Positions 16,208-25,768 of a DNA stretch of 64,000 nt are shown here, in pieces. Position numbers and translations under genes: made by a program. Under the pieces are notes generated by a model. The model was not told the DNA's origin, did not search any database, and was given only the letters and a program-made list of their open reading frames with translations. This DNA is from Actinokineospora enzanensis DSM 44649. GTDB lineage: Bacteria; Actinomycetota; Actinomycetes; Mycobacteriales; Pseudonocardiaceae. Positions within the stretch are counted from its first letter, which is position 1; each line of letters starts with the position of its first letter. The stretch is from assembly GCF_000374445.1 (NCBI RefSeq), contig NZ_KB894404.1:124001-188000 (forward strand). The letters run 5' to 3'.

Positions 16208-19200
16208 ATGAGCAGCACTGACACCGCCGCCACCGCGGCCGACCTGCGTGCCGCCCTGCCCGAGCTGACGCTGCGGGACGAGCGGCGGCTGGGGCGCAGG
16301 CTCGACGGACTGCGCAAGACCCGGGACCCGGCCAGGCGGGCGGCCGCCACCGCGCGGATCGCCGAGGAGGTCGCGGCCGCCCGGCGGCGGGTGGAGCTGC
16401 GCCGGTCGTCCGTGCCCAGGATCAAGTACCCGGACGAGCTGCCGGTCAGCCAACGCCGCGACGACATCCTGGCCGCCATCCGCGACCACCAGGTGGTGAT
16501 CGTCGCGGGCGAGACCGGCTCGGGCAAGACCACCCAGCTGCCCAAGATCTGCCTGGAGCTGGGCCGGGGCGTGCGCGGCCTGATCGGGCACACCCAGCCG
16601 CGCCGGATCGCCGCGCGCACGGTGGCCGAGCGGGTCGCCGAGGAGGTCGGCACCCCACTGGGGGAGACAGTCGGCTGGAAGGTCCGGTTCACCGACCAGG
16701 TGGGTGACCGCACGCTGGTGAAGCTGATGACCGACGGCATCCTGCTCGCCGAGATCCAGCACGACCGGCTGCTGTCGGCCTACGACACGATCATCATCGA
16801 CGAGGCGCACGAGCGCAGCCTCAACATCGACTTCCTGCTCGGCTACCTGGCCAGGCTGCTGCCGAGCAGGCCGGACCTGAAGATCGTGATCACCTCGGCC
16901 ACCATCGACCCGGAGCGGTTCGCCCGGCACTTCGGCGGCGCCCCGGTCGTGGAGGTCTCCGGGCGCACGTACCCGGTGGAGGTGCGCTACCGGCCGCTGG
17001 TCGACCAGGAGGACCCGGACGCCGACCCGGACCGCGACCAGACCCAGGGCATCCTGGACGCGGTCGACGAGCTGTGCGCGGAGGGGCCGGGCGACATCCT
17101 GGTGTTCCTCTCCGGCGAGCGCGAGATCCGCGACACCGCCGAGGCGCTGGCGGGGCGCAACCTGCGCAACACCGAGATCCTGCCGCTCTACGCGCGACTG
17201 TCCAGCGGCGAGCAGCACCGCGTGTTCCAACAGCACACCGGCAGACGCGTGGTGCTGGCCACCAACGTCGCCGAGACCTCGTTGACCGTGCCGGGCATCA
17301 AGTACGTCGTCGACCCCGGCACCGCGCGCATCTCCCGCTACAGCAACCGCCTGAAGGTCCAGCGGCTGCCCATCGAGCCGGTGTCGCAGGCCTCGGCCAA
17401 CCAGCGCAAGGGCCGCTGCGGTCGTACCTCCGACGGCATCTGCGTCCGCCTCTACAGCGAGGACGACTTCCTCGCCCGCCCGGAGTTCACCGACCCGGAG
17501 ATCCTGCGCACCAACCTGGCCTCGGTCATCCTGCAGATGAGCGCGGCCGACCTCGGCGAGATGGCCGACTTCCCGTTCATCGACCCGCCGGACAAGCGGC
17601 ACATCGCCGACGGTGTGCAGCTGCTGCGCGAGCTGGGCGCGCTGGACCCGGCCGAGAAGGAACCCGCCAAGCAGCTGACCCCGCTGGGCCGCAAGCTGGC
17701 CCAGCTGCCGGTCGACCCGCGACTGGCCCGGATGGTCATCGAGGCGGAGAACAACGGCTGCGTCGCCGAGGTCATGGTCATCGCCGCCGCGCTGTCCATC
17801 CAGGACCCGCGCGAACGGCCGCAGGAGAAACAGCAGGCGGCGGCGGAGAAGCACGCCCGGTTCGCCGACCCGGACTCGGACTTCCTCAGCTTCCTGAACC
17901 TCTGGGAGTACGTGCGGGAACAGCAGAAGGAGCTGTCCGGCAACCGGTTCCGCAGGCAGTGCAAGGCCGAGTTCCTCAACTACCTGCGCATCCGCGAGTG
18001 GCAGGACATCCACGGTCAGCTGCGCCAGATGGCCAAGCAGCTGGGCGTCACGCCCAACGACGTGCGGCCCGACCCGCGCAACATCCACATCGCACTGCTG
18101 TCGGGCCTGTTGTCGCACCTCGGTTTCCGCGACCCGGCGGGCAAGGAGTACTTCGGCGCCCGCAACGCCAAGTTCGCCGTGTTCCCCGGCTCGGCCCTGT
18201 TCAAGAAGCCGCCGCGCTGGGTGATGGCCGCCGAGCTGGTGGAGACCACCCGGCTGTGGGCGCGGGTGGCCGCGCGGATCGAGCCGGAGTGGGTGGAGCC
18301 GCTGGCCGCGCACCTGGTCAAGCGCGTCTACAGCGAGCCGCACTGGGAGGCGCGCCAGGGCTCGGTGGTGGCGACCGAGCGGGTGACCCTCTACGGGCTG
18401 CCGATCGTCGTCGACCGCAAGGTCCACTATGGACGCATCGACCCGGGGATGTCCCGCGACCTGTTCATCCGCAACGCGTTGGTGGAAGGCGACTGGCAGA
18501 CCCGGCACCACTTCTTCCGCGACAACCGGGCGCTGCTGCGCGAGGTCGAGGACCTGGAGCACCGGGCGCGGCGCCGCGACATCCTGGTCGACGACGAGAC
18601 CCTGTTCCGCTTCTACGACGAGCGTGTCCCGGCCGAGGTGGTGTCCGGGCGGCACTTCGACACCTGGTGGAAGAAGGTCCGGCACGAGCAGCCGGAGCTG
18701 CTGAACTTCTCGAAGTCCATGCTGCTCAACGAGAACGCCGACGCCATCCGCGCGGAGGACTTCCCGGACACGTTGCAGCAGCACGGCCTGTCGCTGCCGC
18801 TGACCTACCGGTTCGAGCCGGGCCGCGCCGACGACGGGGTGACCGCGCGAGTACCGATCGCGGTGCTCAACCAGCTGGCGGGCGACGGGTTCTCGGTGCA
18901 GGTGCCGGGACAGCGCGAGGAGATCGTGACCGCGTTGATCCGTTCGCTGCCGAAACCGTTGCGCCGCAACTTCGTCCCGGTCCCGGACTTCGCCAAGGCC
19001 GTGGTCCGCAGGCTGGGCGAGACCGAGGAGTCGCTGCCCGAGGCGGTCGGCCGCGAGCTGCGTGCCCTGACCGGCGTCACCATCCCGCGCGACGCGTGGC
19101 AGCTGGACGCGGTGCCGGACCACCTCAAGACCACGTTCCAGATCGTCGACGGCGAGAAGACCCTGGCCACCGGCAAGGACCTGCTGGCACTGAAAGACCA

Positions 19201-20116
19201 GCTCAAGTCCCGGCTGCGCGCCTCGCTCGCGGAGGCGACGGTCGACCTGGAACGCACCGGCCTGACCGGCTGGACCGTCGGCACGCTCCCGAAGGTCGCC
19301 CGCACCGAGCAGAACGGACTGGTCGTCACGGCCTACCCGGCACTGGTCGACGAGGGCACCACGGTCGCCGTCCGGATGCTCGACACCGAGACCGACCAAC
19401 GCGCCGCGATGTGGCTGGGCACCAGGAAACTCGTGCTGCTCAACGTGCCCTCACCGGCCAAACACGTCGTGCGCACCCTGTCCAACCAGGCCAAACTCAC
19501 TCTCTCGCACAACCCGCACGGCGGCGTCCCCGCCCTGCTGGCCGACTGCGTCGACGCCGCCGCCGACCACCTGATCACCCAGGCGGGCGGCCCGGCCTGG
19601 GACGAGCCGGGGTTCACCCGGCTGAGCGCGTACGTCCGCAAGCACCTCAACGAGACCACGGTGGAGGTGCTCGACCGGGTCCGCAAGGTGGTGATGGCCT
19701 GGCACGACGTGCAGAACCGCGTCTCCCGCACCAAGGGGCCGATCTTCACCGAACCGCTCGCCGACATCCGCGAGCAGCTGACCCACCTGATCTTCCCCGG
19801 CTTCGCCACCGCGACCGGCGTGGCCCGACTGGGCGACCTGGAACGCTATCTCCGCGCCATCGAGCGACGACTGGACAAACTGCCCGAACGTCCCGATCGC
19901 GACACCACGTGGATGCACATCGTCCAGGACCTGGAGGACGGCTACCACGAGGCGCTGGAACAGCTGCGGCCCAGCGCGCGGGAGAGCGACGCCGCGCGGG
20001 CGGTGCGGTGGATGATCGAGGAACTGCGGGTCAGCTACTTCGCCCAGACACTCGGCACCCCGGGCTCGATCTCCGACAAACGCGTGTTGAAGGCGATCCA
20101 GGCCCTGACGCCCTGA
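16208..20116 (+). CDS. hrpA: ATP-dependent RNA helicase HrpA
   Basis: This 1302-residue protein is a DEAH-box helicase of the HrpA family, which acts on mRNA or stalled ribosomes. Motif I is GETGSGKTT (about 101-109), motif II is DEAH (about 198), motif III is SATID, and motif VI lies in NQRKGRCGRTS. The helicase-associated HA2 and OB-fold regions follow, then the long C-terminal DUF3418 region typical of bacterial HrpA; total length matches the family. The ATG at 16208 follows TACGCT and a G-run. An N-terminal helical region rich in Arg (RRLGRRLDGL) precedes the core. It is transcribed alone and ends at a hairpin. Confidence 0.95.
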   Translation: MSSTDTAATAADLRAALPELTLRDERRLGRRLDGLRKTRDPARRAAATARIAEEVAAARRRVELRRSSVPRIKYPDELPVSQRRDDILAAIRDHQVVIVAGETGSGKTTQLPKICLELGRGVRGLIGHTQPRRIAARTVAERVAEEVGTPLGETVGWKVRFTDQVGDRTLVKLMTDGILLAEIQHDRLLSAYDTIIIDEAHERSLNIDFLLGYLARLLPSRPDLKIVITSATIDPERFARHFGGAPVVEVSGRTYPVEVRYRPLVDQEDPDADPDRDQTQGILDAVDELCAEGPGDILVFLSGEREIRDTAEALAGRNLRNTEILPLYARLSSGEQHRVFQQHTGRRVVLATNVAETSLTVPGIKYVVDPGTARISRYSNRLKVQRLPIEPVSQASANQRKGRCGRTSDGICVRLYSEDDFLARPEFTDPEILRTNLASVILQMSAADLGEMADFPFIDPPDKRHIADGVQLLRELGALDPAEKEPAKQLTPLGRKLAQLPVDPRLARMVIEAENNGCVAEVMVIAAALSIQDPRERPQEKQQAAAEKHARFADPDSDFLSFLNLWEYVREQQKELSGNRFRRQCKAEFLNYLRIREWQDIHGQLRQMAKQLGVTPNDVRPDPRNIHIALLSGLLSHLGFRDPAGKEYFGARNAKFAVFPGSALFKKPPRWVMAAELVETTRLWARVAARIEPEWVEPLAAHLVKRVYSEPHWEARQGSVVATERVTLYGLPIVVDRKVHYGRIDPGMSRDLFIRNALVEGDWQTRHHFFRDNRALLREVEDLEHRARRRDILVDDETLFRFYDERVPAEVVSGRHFDTWWKKVRHEQPELLNFSKSMLLNENADAIRAEDFPDTLQQHGLSLPLTYRFEPGRADDGVTARVPIAVLNQLAGDGFSVQVPGQREEIVTALIRSLPKPLRRNFVPVPDFAKAVVRRLGETEESLPEAVGRELRALTGVTIPRDAWQLDAVPDHLKTTFQIVDGEKTLATGKDLLALKDQLKSRLRASLAEATVDLERTGLTGWTVGTLPKVARTEQNGLVVTAYPALVDEGTTVAVRMLDTETDQRAAMWLGTRKLVLLNVPSPAKHVVRTLSNQAKLTLSHNPHGGVPALLADCVDAAADHLITQAGGPAWDEPGFTRLSAYVRKHLNETTVEVLDRVRKVVMAWHDVQNRVSRTKGPIFTEPLADIREQLTHLIFPGFATATGVARLGDLERYLRAIERRLDKLPERPDRDTTWMHIVQDLEDGYHEALEQLRPSARESDAARAVRWMIEELRVSYFAQTLGTPGSISDKRVLKAIQALTP

Positions 20117-20130
20117 CCGTTGTCGGACCA

Positions 20131-20155
20131 GCCTGCTCGGCGGAAGGCAGCAGGC
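20131..20155 (+). terminator. Hairpin after hrpA
   Basis: GCCTGCT (20131-20137) and AGCAGGC (20149-20155) pair around an 11-nt loop 15 bp past the hrpA stop. There is no U tract, so terminator function is probable rather than certain. It may also serve the convergent minus-strand gene. Confidence 0.5.
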
Positions 20156-20210
20156 GCTCGCCGAAAGGAAGGCCGCGCCCCACGGAGGCTGCGTGGGACG
20201 GAGGACGTGG

Positions 20211-21131
20211 TCAGCGGCGGACGTGCAGGCGCACCACGGTCCCGGCGGTCGGCGTGGACCGGATCCGCACCAGATCGCACAGCTGGTTCGCCAGCCACAC
20301 CCCGCGCCCGCCCTGCACCGACGGCACCGGCGCGATCCGCCCCACCAGCGGATCCAGGATGTGCCCGGAGTCGCTGACCTCGCACACCAGCGCGTCGCCA
20401 TCGGTCCACAGCCGCAGCGTCCCGCGCTCACCGCCGTGGCAGATGCTGTTCGTGACCATCTCGTTGGTGGCCAGCGTCAGGTCCAGCGCCCGACCACGCG
20501 GCAACCCGAACTGCCGCGCTCGCACCCCGACCAGGTCACGCAGCTCCGGCAGGTCGTCCAGGCAGAAGTGGACCATGTCCGACACCGTCTCCGGCGCGGG
20601 CAGCGGATCGGTGAACCGGGCGTGCGCGTAGGCGTGGTCGAAGGTCTCGCTGACCTGGCGGCCGCCGTCGATCACCACCGGGTGCGTGCAGACGGTGGTG
20701 ATCGCCACCTGCTCGGGCAGGCCGGAATGGTCGACGGTGCAGCGCAGCCGCAGCGCGCGCTCCTCCTCGAACGCCAGGTTGACCAGCGCCTCGTGCAGTA
20801 CGACCTCGGCCAGCTCGTCCCCGCCGCGGCCCGCCCAGGCCGACTCGCCGACCCCGCGCACCGGCCGCTCGCCCGCCTCGCGCAGCTGTCCACGGATGGC
20901 CGGGATGAGCCGCGCCGGGTTGCGCCCGAGCTCGGCGGCGTCCAGGAACCGCACGTCCTCGGCGGCGGGCCCGAGCGCCTCGCGCAGCAGCTTGGCCCCC
21001 GGCGGCGGCAGCACGGCGAACACCGACTCGCCCGCACGCAGGCCGTCGTGCAGGAACCCGGCGGTGCCGTCGACGAAGCCAGCCGCGTCGCGGTAGACCA
21101 GTGCCTCGTGGGCGAACCCCGGTGCGCTCAT
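20211..21131 (-). CDS. MEDS-domain / anti-sigma-type ATPase regulator
   Basis: This 306-residue protein joins an N-terminal MEDS-like sensory domain (opening GFAHEALVYRDAAGFVDGTA, about 1-150) to a C-terminal HATPase domain of the RsbW/anti-sigma kinase type (about 190-306). The latter has TLATNEMVTNSICHGG as N box, VSDSGH and GGRGVWLANQL. Such proteins are usually annotated as sensor histidine kinases but lack a phosphoacceptor histidine domain. They more likely act as serine kinases or anti-sigma factors in partner switching. The signalling operon at 2850-6068 encodes a matching PP2C-type phosphatase, though a link between the two is inference. Confidence 0.8.
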   Translation of the reverse strand: MSAPGFAHEALVYRDAAGFVDGTAGFLHDGLRAGESVFAVLPPPGAKLLREALGPAAEDVRFLDAAELGRNPARLIPAIRGQLREAGERPVRGVGESAWAGRGGDELAEVVLHEALVNLAFEEERALRLRCTVDHSGLPEQVAITTVCTHPVVIDGGRQVSETFDHAYAHARFTDPLPAPETVSDMVHFCLDDLPELRDLVGVRARQFGLPRGRALDLTLATNEMVTNSICHGGERGTLRLWTDGDALVCEVSDSGHILDPLVGRIAPVPSVQGGRGVWLANQLCDLVRIRSTPTAGTVVRLHVRR

Positions 21132-21330
21132 GCGGTCACGTCCTCGAACCCGGATCGGGGCGGTTTCCTCGCTTTCCAGGACGCGGCGGGCTCTGTCGAG
21201 TTCCCGCCGCCCGCCGATGAGGCCAGTCACATACTGGCCGGATCCTACCCGGGCGAGGGGTCCGGGGCGACCGCTCCACCAGGGCGGACATCCACAATTC
21301 GACAGGGTTGTCCGTCAACGGCACACGGAC

Positions 21331-21975
21331 CTATTTGTCCTCAGTGGACAGTTCGGCGCCGTCGACGACCAGCGTGGTCCGCTCGTGGTAGAAGCAGGCC
21401 AGCCCGGCGACCTTCTGGCTTTCCGGCAGCGGCGCGCGGTAGCACCACACCAGGTCACGGTGCACGACGCCGTCCGACACGACGTCCCAGTAGGTTGCCG
21501 TTCCCTTGTAGGGGCACATCGTGGTGGTGGTCGACGGCCGCAACAGGTCCATCCGTATGTCGTGCAGCGGCAGGTAGAACCGTGGTGGAAGTCCGGTCTC
21601 GAACAGAATCCTCGGCTGTCGAGACTCGGCCAGCCGCACCCCGCCCAACTCGACCACCACATGCCGTGACGAGCCGAGAATGTCGACCCGCGTATACGGA
21701 TCGCGCGCGTGCACGTAGACCGGTTCGTCCTCCTCGAACCACTCGTCCACCGCGCCCCATTCGACCCGGACCAGCCCCGCGACCTCGGGCCGGTCCGGCG
21801 TGGTCACGGCGGCGCGCGGGAGAAGATCGACGCGGACGTCGGCGGCCGCGAAGTAGTAGGTGGGATAGGCCCGCTCCCAGACCAGCCACGGCCCGGCCGA
21901 GTCCACCACCAGCGTCCGACCGAGATAGCCCCGCACCCGTTTGGCCGACCGCTCGACCCGCGATGATCCGCTCAC
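21331..21975 (-). CDS. DUF427-domain protein
   Basis: This 214-residue cytosolic protein contains two DUF427-like segments: WERAYPTYYFAAADVRVDLL near the N-terminus and LPPRFYLPLHDIRMDLLRPS followed by MCPYKGTATYWDV in the second half. The second is the canonical signature. The family is widespread in actinobacteria and of unknown biochemical function. The GTG at 21975 is chosen because TAGCGT (a -10 hexamer) lies 7 nt upstream with no Shine-Dalgarno, indicating a leaderless mRNA. It is divergent from the voltage-sensor-like gene. Confidence 0.85.
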   Translation of the reverse strand: MSGSSRVERSAKRVRGYLGRTLVVDSAGPWLVWERAYPTYYFAAADVRVDLLPRAAVTTPDRPEVAGLVRVEWGAVDEWFEEDEPVYVHARDPYTRVDILGSSRHVVVELGGVRLAESRQPRILFETGLPPRFYLPLHDIRMDLLRPSTTTTMCPYKGTATYWDVVSDGVVHRDLVWCYRAPLPESQKVAGLACFYHERTTLVVDGAELSTEDK

Positions 21976-21982
21976 CCGACCG

Positions 21983-21988
21983 ACGCTA
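21983..21988 (-). promoter_or_regulatory. -10 element of the DUF427 gene
   Basis: TAGCGT on the minus strand ends 7 nt before the GTG start codon, with no ribosome binding site between. The geometry predicts transcription starting at or next to the start codon. Confidence 0.55.
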
Positions 21989-22036
21989 CCGGCCCGGCGA
22001 GTGGCCACGGGCCAGACGCCGTGGAAGGTTTCACGC

Positions 22037-22813
22037 ATGGTCATCTCGGTTGAGCCCGCACCGCACCGCCACCGGGTGGGCGTGGACGACTGGTTCATGC
22101 TCCTGCTCGCGGTGCTCGCCGTGGGCCTGCTGACCTACCGCGCGTTCTGGCACCCGGCGCCCGACGTGGCCCGGACGATCGTGTGGGTCGATCGCGGCCT
22201 GTGCGCGGTGTTCGCCGTGGAGTTCGTCTGGCGGTGGGCCCTGTCCGGGTTCGCTCGACGGTTCCTGTGGGTGAACTGGTACGACATCGTCGGCCTGGTC
22301 CCGGTGGCCCATCTGGGATTCCGCGCGTTCCGGCTGTTGCGGGCGGTGCGGGTCGGGGTGCAGCTGAGCCTGGGGCGGGTGATCGACCGGTCGGTGGGGG
22401 AGGAGCTGGCGTACCGGGCCATGGTCCGGTTCGGCGGGGTGCTGATCGACGTGATCAAGAAGCCGCTGACCGTCGCGGTGTTGGAGGAAGTGGTGTCGGT
22501 TCTGCGCACCGGGCACTACGCGCGGAATCTGGCGGCGGCCTTGGACGAGAACCGGGCGGAGATCCGGGAGATGGTGTTGGAGAAGATCCGGGCCGATCCG
22601 CGGGCCGGGGTGTTCCGGCGGTTGCCGTTCCATGACGAGATCGTGGGGGCGGTCACGGATGCCACTTTGCGGGTGGTGCTGGAGATGTTGGCGGATGCCC
22701 GGACCGATGAGCTGATCGCCGATCTGTTGCGGGAGAATATCGAGCAGATTCGGGAAGCGGTGTATGCGGACGCGCATCGGAACCTGCCCGAGCAGAAGCC
22801 CGCGGACCGGTGA
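22037..22813 (+). CDS. Voltage-sensor-like membrane protein without a pore domain
   Basis: This 258-residue protein has three or four membrane helices in its first 120 residues: WFMLLLAVLAVGLLTYRAFW, a helix around VDRGLCAVFAVEFVWRW, and one or two in WYDIVGLVPVAHLGF. An arginine-bearing RAFRLLRAVRVG segment follows, reminiscent of S4 of voltage-gated cation channels. No S5-pore-S6 or selectivity filter follows. Instead there is a 130-residue charged cytosolic helical region (ENRAEIREMVLEKI and LLRENIEQIREAV). It fits the ion-transporter superfamily loosely. The ATG at 22037 has GGAAGG upstream. Function is unknown; it may be a stand-alone sensor or proton path. Confidence 0.65.
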   Translation: MVISVEPAPHRHRVGVDDWFMLLLAVLAVGLLTYRAFWHPAPDVARTIVWVDRGLCAVFAVEFVWRWALSGFARRFLWVNWYDIVGLVPVAHLGFRAFRLLRAVRVGVQLSLGRVIDRSVGEELAYRAMVRFGGVLIDVIKKPLTVAVLEEVVSVLRTGHYARNLAAALDENRAEIREMVLEKIRADPRAGVFRRLPFHDEIVGAVTDATLRVVLEMLADARTDELIADLLRENIEQIREAVYADAHRNLPEQKPADR

Positions 22814-22846
22814 CCCCGAGCGATGGACTGACGGGTCAGGGGGAAC

Positions 22847-23077
22847 TCACTGCACTCCACTCCCGGGATGCGGCACCTGAAACCCGCCTCCGCCCCGCTC
22901 CACAGCCACAACCCCCTCCACCTTTCTCAACGACCCCAACCGATCCTCGTCAACCCTCCCCACCACAGTGAGAATCTCCGGCAAAGCCCGCTCCACCCGC
23001 ATCCCGGCCTCCGCCAAACCGGCGACCACGGACACGAACGAAGCGGACTCCGCCACCGACACCAGAACCGATATCAC
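22847..23077 (-). CDS. Small I9-inhibitor-like partner of the adjacent subtilase
   Basis: This 76-residue protein starts with GTG overlapping the protease stop by 4 nt (GTGA), so the two are translationally coupled. The sequence (VISVLVSVAESASFVSVVAG, then helix and strand segments ending LRKVEGVVAVE) has the beta-alpha-beta-beta-alpha-beta rhythm and the VEGVxxVE ending of peptidase inhibitor I9/subtilisin propeptides. Similar small proteins next to actinobacterial S8 peptidases are often mislabelled as aldolases. It may inhibit or chaperone the protease in the cytoplasm, which is inference. No export signal is present. Confidence 0.7.
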   Translation of the reverse strand: MISVLVSVAESASFVSVVAGLAEAGMRVERALPEILTVVGRVDEDRLGSLRKVEGVVAVERGGGGFQVPHPGSGVQ

Positions 23078-24273
23078 GGAGCGAGCACCAACCCCGCCCC
23101 CACATCCGTGGAAACCAACGACAACCTCCGGGCACTCTGCGCCAACCGAGCCCACAACTCCCACCCACGTGCCCCGGTGGCCTGTGAGATCAACGCGGCG
23201 ATCCCGGCGACATGCGGCGTTGCCATGCTCGTCCCACTGATCTTGTTGTACAACTTCGGCCGAGGCCAGGACGAATAGACATCGACCCCGGGCGCCACCA
23301 CGTCGACCGCTCCGATCTTGTCCACCGTCCCGCACGAGAACCACCCCACCGCGGTCGCCACATCAATCGCTCCCACGGCCAGGATCGACGGGCAGTTGGC
23401 CGGATGCCCGACCGGCGCGATCACCCCGTTCTGCCGCTTCGAGTCATTCCCCGCGGCAGCGACGATCAATGTCCCCTGGGCAAGCGCGCGTGCAGCAACC
23501 GACTCGTAGACAGTCGAGTAAGGCGTCCCCGCCCGCACAGTCGCGCCGAGCGACATCGACACGACGTGGCAGTTGTTCGACACCGCCCAGGCGATCCCGG
23601 CCAGGATTCCGCCATCGTTGCCCGATCCCTCGTTGCTCAGCACCTTTCCCGCGAAGATCTCCGCCTGGTACGCGAGCCCGTACCCCGGCCGCGTCGCCGG
23701 TTCACGCGGGCCCGTGGCGGTGCCGATGCAGTGGGTGCCGTGCCCGTGTCCGTCCGCCGCGTCCTCGCCCTGGACGAAGGAGCTGGTGGTCACCGTGCGG
23801 CCCGCGAAGTCCGGGTGCTCGGCGTCGAAGCCGGTGTCCAGGACGGCGACGCGGATACCCGCGCCGGTCGCCTTGCTCAGCGGGGCGCCGACGGCCTGCA
23901 GGCCCCAGGTGTACGTGGTCTCGTCGGCCGGGGGAGCGGCGGCGTCGTCCGCCTCGATCGTGGCGCTGATCGCGTAGACGCGGCGTTCCTGCTCCAGGGC
24001 GGCGATCGGGCCCGGCTCGTCGACCGCGCGGGCCAGGGCCTCGGCCTGGTCGGCGTCGGCGTCCACGACCGCGACGCCGAGGCGGTCGAACACCAGGCCG
24101 TCGGCGCCGTGCGCGCCGGGGTAGGCGCTGCCCGCCGCCTCCGCGGTGCTGGTCGCGCGGATGCCCGCGACGCGATGCAGTTCACGGGTGCCCGCGGCGA
24201 CCGAGTCGTCCGCCAGCAGCACCAGGTAGCGGCCGGTCGTGTCGTCCTGGGGGGAGTTCTCGGGAGTGCTCAC
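23074..24273 (-). CDS. S8 family (subtilisin-like) serine peptidase without signal peptide
   Basis: This 399-residue subtilase has its complete catalytic triad: D146 in VAVLDTGFD, H178 in GHGHGTHCIG and S349 in GTSMATPHVAG. The oxyanion asparagine lies in AAAGNDS. The first 110 residues resemble an I9 prodomain (GRYLVLLADD, then ERRVYAISATIEADD). There is no signal peptide or membrane segment, so the enzyme is probably cytosolic or exported by an unusual route. The GTG at 24273 has GGTGG upstream. It overlaps by 4 nt the small I9-like gene that follows. Confidence 0.88.
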   Translation of the reverse strand: MSTPENSPQDDTTGRYLVLLADDSVAAGTRELHRVAGIRATSTAEAAGSAYPGAHGADGLVFDRLGVAVVDADADQAEALARAVDEPGPIAALEQERRVYAISATIEADDAAAPPADETTYTWGLQAVGAPLSKATGAGIRVAVLDTGFDAEHPDFAGRTVTTSSFVQGEDAADGHGHGTHCIGTATGPREPATRPGYGLAYQAEIFAGKVLSNEGSGNDGGILAGIAWAVSNNCHVVSMSLGATVRAGTPYSTVYESVAARALAQGTLIVAAAGNDSKRQNGVIAPVGHPANCPSILAVGAIDVATAVGWFSCGTVDKIGAVDVVAPGVDVYSSWPRPKLYNKISGTSMATPHVAGIAALISQATGARGWELWARLAQSARRLSLVSTDVGAGLVLAP

Positions 24274-24443
24274 TGGTCCACCCTTCGTAGCCTGTAGCCC
24301 ACCTGTAAGTGTGATCGCAACCGTGGATCGGGTGTAACGCGCATCACACTTTTGTCCCAACTGGGCCGGACGGGTGACAACCGGCGGATCTGTTCCACGC
24401 GGTCCACCCCGTGGCACGACCGGGGCTGACCGGTGCGGACGTT

Positions 24444-24449
24444 TACTGT
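24444..24449 (+). promoter_or_regulatory. -10 element of mshC
   Basis: TACTGT ends 6 nt before the mshC ATG with no Shine-Dalgarno, the geometry of a leaderless promoter. CGGTG lies 8 nt further upstream, only a weak resemblance to the PafBC motif. Confidence 0.55.
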
Positions 24450-24455
24450 CGAACC

Positions 24456-25694
24456 ATGCAGACCTGGCAATCCCACCCGGTGCCGCGGGTGGAGGGCACC
24501 CCGCGGCCGCTGCGGCTGTTCGACACCGCGGCCGGGGAGATCCGGCCGACGGCCCCCGGCCCCACGGCGACCATGTACGTCTGCGGGATCACCCCGTACG
24601 ACGCGACCCACCTCGGGCACGCGGCCACCTACCTGGCCTTCGACCTGGTCCACCGGCAGTGGCTGGACAACGGGCACGAGGTGCACTACGTGCAGAACGT
24701 CACCGACATCGACGACCCGCTGCTGGAGCGGGCCGCGCGCGACCGGGACGACTGGGTGGTGCTCGGCATGCGCGAGACCGCGCTGTTCCGGGAGGACATG
24801 ACCGCGCTGCGGGTGCTGCCGCCGCGCGACTACGTCGGTGCGGTCGAGTCCATCCCGGAGATCGTGGAGGCGGTCGCCAAGCTGCTCGCCGACGGCGCCG
24901 CCTACCGGGTCGACGACACCGAGTTCCCGGACGTCTATTTCGACCACACCGCCACCGGCCGGTTCGGCGCCGAGTCCAACTACGACGGGCCCACCATGAA
25001 CCGGTTCTTCGCCGAACGCGGCGGCGACCCGGACCGCGCGGGCAAGCGGCACCCGCTGGACGCACTGCTCTGGCGCGCGGCCCGCCCCGGCGAGCCGAGC
25101 TGGGAGAGTGAGCTGGGCCCGGGGCGGCCCGGCTGGCACATCGAGTGCAGCGTGATCGCGCTCAACCGGCTGGGCATGACCCTGGACGTCCAGGGCGGCG
25201 GCAGCGACCTGATCTTCCCGCACCACGAGTTCAGCGCCGCGCACGCCGAGGCCCTCACCCGGCAGCACCCGTTCGCCCGGCACTACACGCACTCGGCGAT
25301 GATCGCCCTGGACGGCGAGAAGATGTCCAAGTCGCGCGGCAACCTGGTGTTCGTCTCCCGCCTCCGCGCCGACCAGGTCGACCCGATGGCGATCCGGCTC
25401 GGCCTGCTGTCCGGCCACTACCGCACCGACCGCTCCTGGACCACCGACATCCTCCGCGACGCCGAGTCCCGGGTACACCGGTGGCGCACCGCCGTCGACG
25501 CGTCGACCGGCGCCGACGCTCGCCCGTTGGTCGCGGCGCTGCGCGACCACTTGGCCGACGACCTGGACACCCCTGCGGCCCTGGCCGCCGTCGACGCTTG
25601 GGCTGCCCGCACTGCCACTGGTGGGGAGTCCGATCCGGACGCTCCTGCGTTGGCGCGTGCCGCTATCGATGCACTGTTGGGGGTCGCGCTCTGA
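24456..25694 (+). CDS. mshC: Cysteine:glucosaminyl-inositol ligase MshC (mycothiol synthesis)
   Basis: This 412-residue enzyme belongs to the cysteinyl-tRNA synthetase-derived MshC family. It joins cysteine to the amino group of GlcN-Ins with ATP, the penultimate step of mycothiol synthesis. The zinc-binding start is [16 protein letters not shown] (C43, and HLGH at 52-55 in place of HIGH). The second signature is KMSKSRGN at about 289-296. [11 protein letters not shown] and [10 protein letters not shown] complete the active site. The short C-terminus lacks the tRNA-binding part of CysS, which separates it from that enzyme. The order mshC-PAC2 nearby matches mycobacteria. A strong hairpin follows. 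Confidence 0.95.
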   Translation: MQTWQSHPVPRVEGTPRPLRLFDTAAGEIRPTAPGPTATMYVCGITPYDATHLGHAATYLAFDLVHRQWLDNGHEVHYVQNVTDIDDPLLERAARDRDDWVVLGMRETALFREDMTALRVLPPRDYVGAVESIPEIVEAVAKLLADGAAYRVDDTEFPDVYFDHTATGRFGAESNYDGPTMNRFFAERGGDPDRAGKRHPLDALLWRAARPGEPSWESELGPGRPGWHIECSVIALNRLGMTLDVQGGGSDLIFPHHEFSAAHAEALTRQHPFARHYTHSAMIALDGEKMSKSRGNLVFVSRLRADQVDPMAIRLGLLSGHYRTDRSWTTDILRDAESRVHRWRTAVDASTGADARPLVAALRDHLADDLDTPAALAAVDAWAARTATGGESDPDAPALARAAIDALLGVAL

Positions 25695-25698
25695 GCGA

Positions 25699-25735
25699 GG
25701 TTCGGTGACGGTGCCCTGGGTGCCGTCACCGAACC
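25699..25735 (+). terminator. Hairpin after mshC
   Basis: GGTTCGGTGACGG (25699-25711) pairs perfectly with CCGTCACCGAACC (25723-25735) around an 11-nt loop, 4 bp past the mshC stop. It separates mshC from repeat array C. Confidence 0.8.
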
Positions 25736-25768
25736 GGTCGCCGGTGCCTGGCCGATCCGGCTTGCCGG

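Noticed and set aside
14348-19399. A very long continuous minus-strand reading frame of about 1680 codons across the kinase, regulator and hrpA region
   Set aside because: Only its last 348 codons (the histidine kinase) have recognisable motifs; the rest is antisense to hrpA and is Val/Asp/Gln/Leu/His-rich, as expected from reading GC-rich codons backwards.
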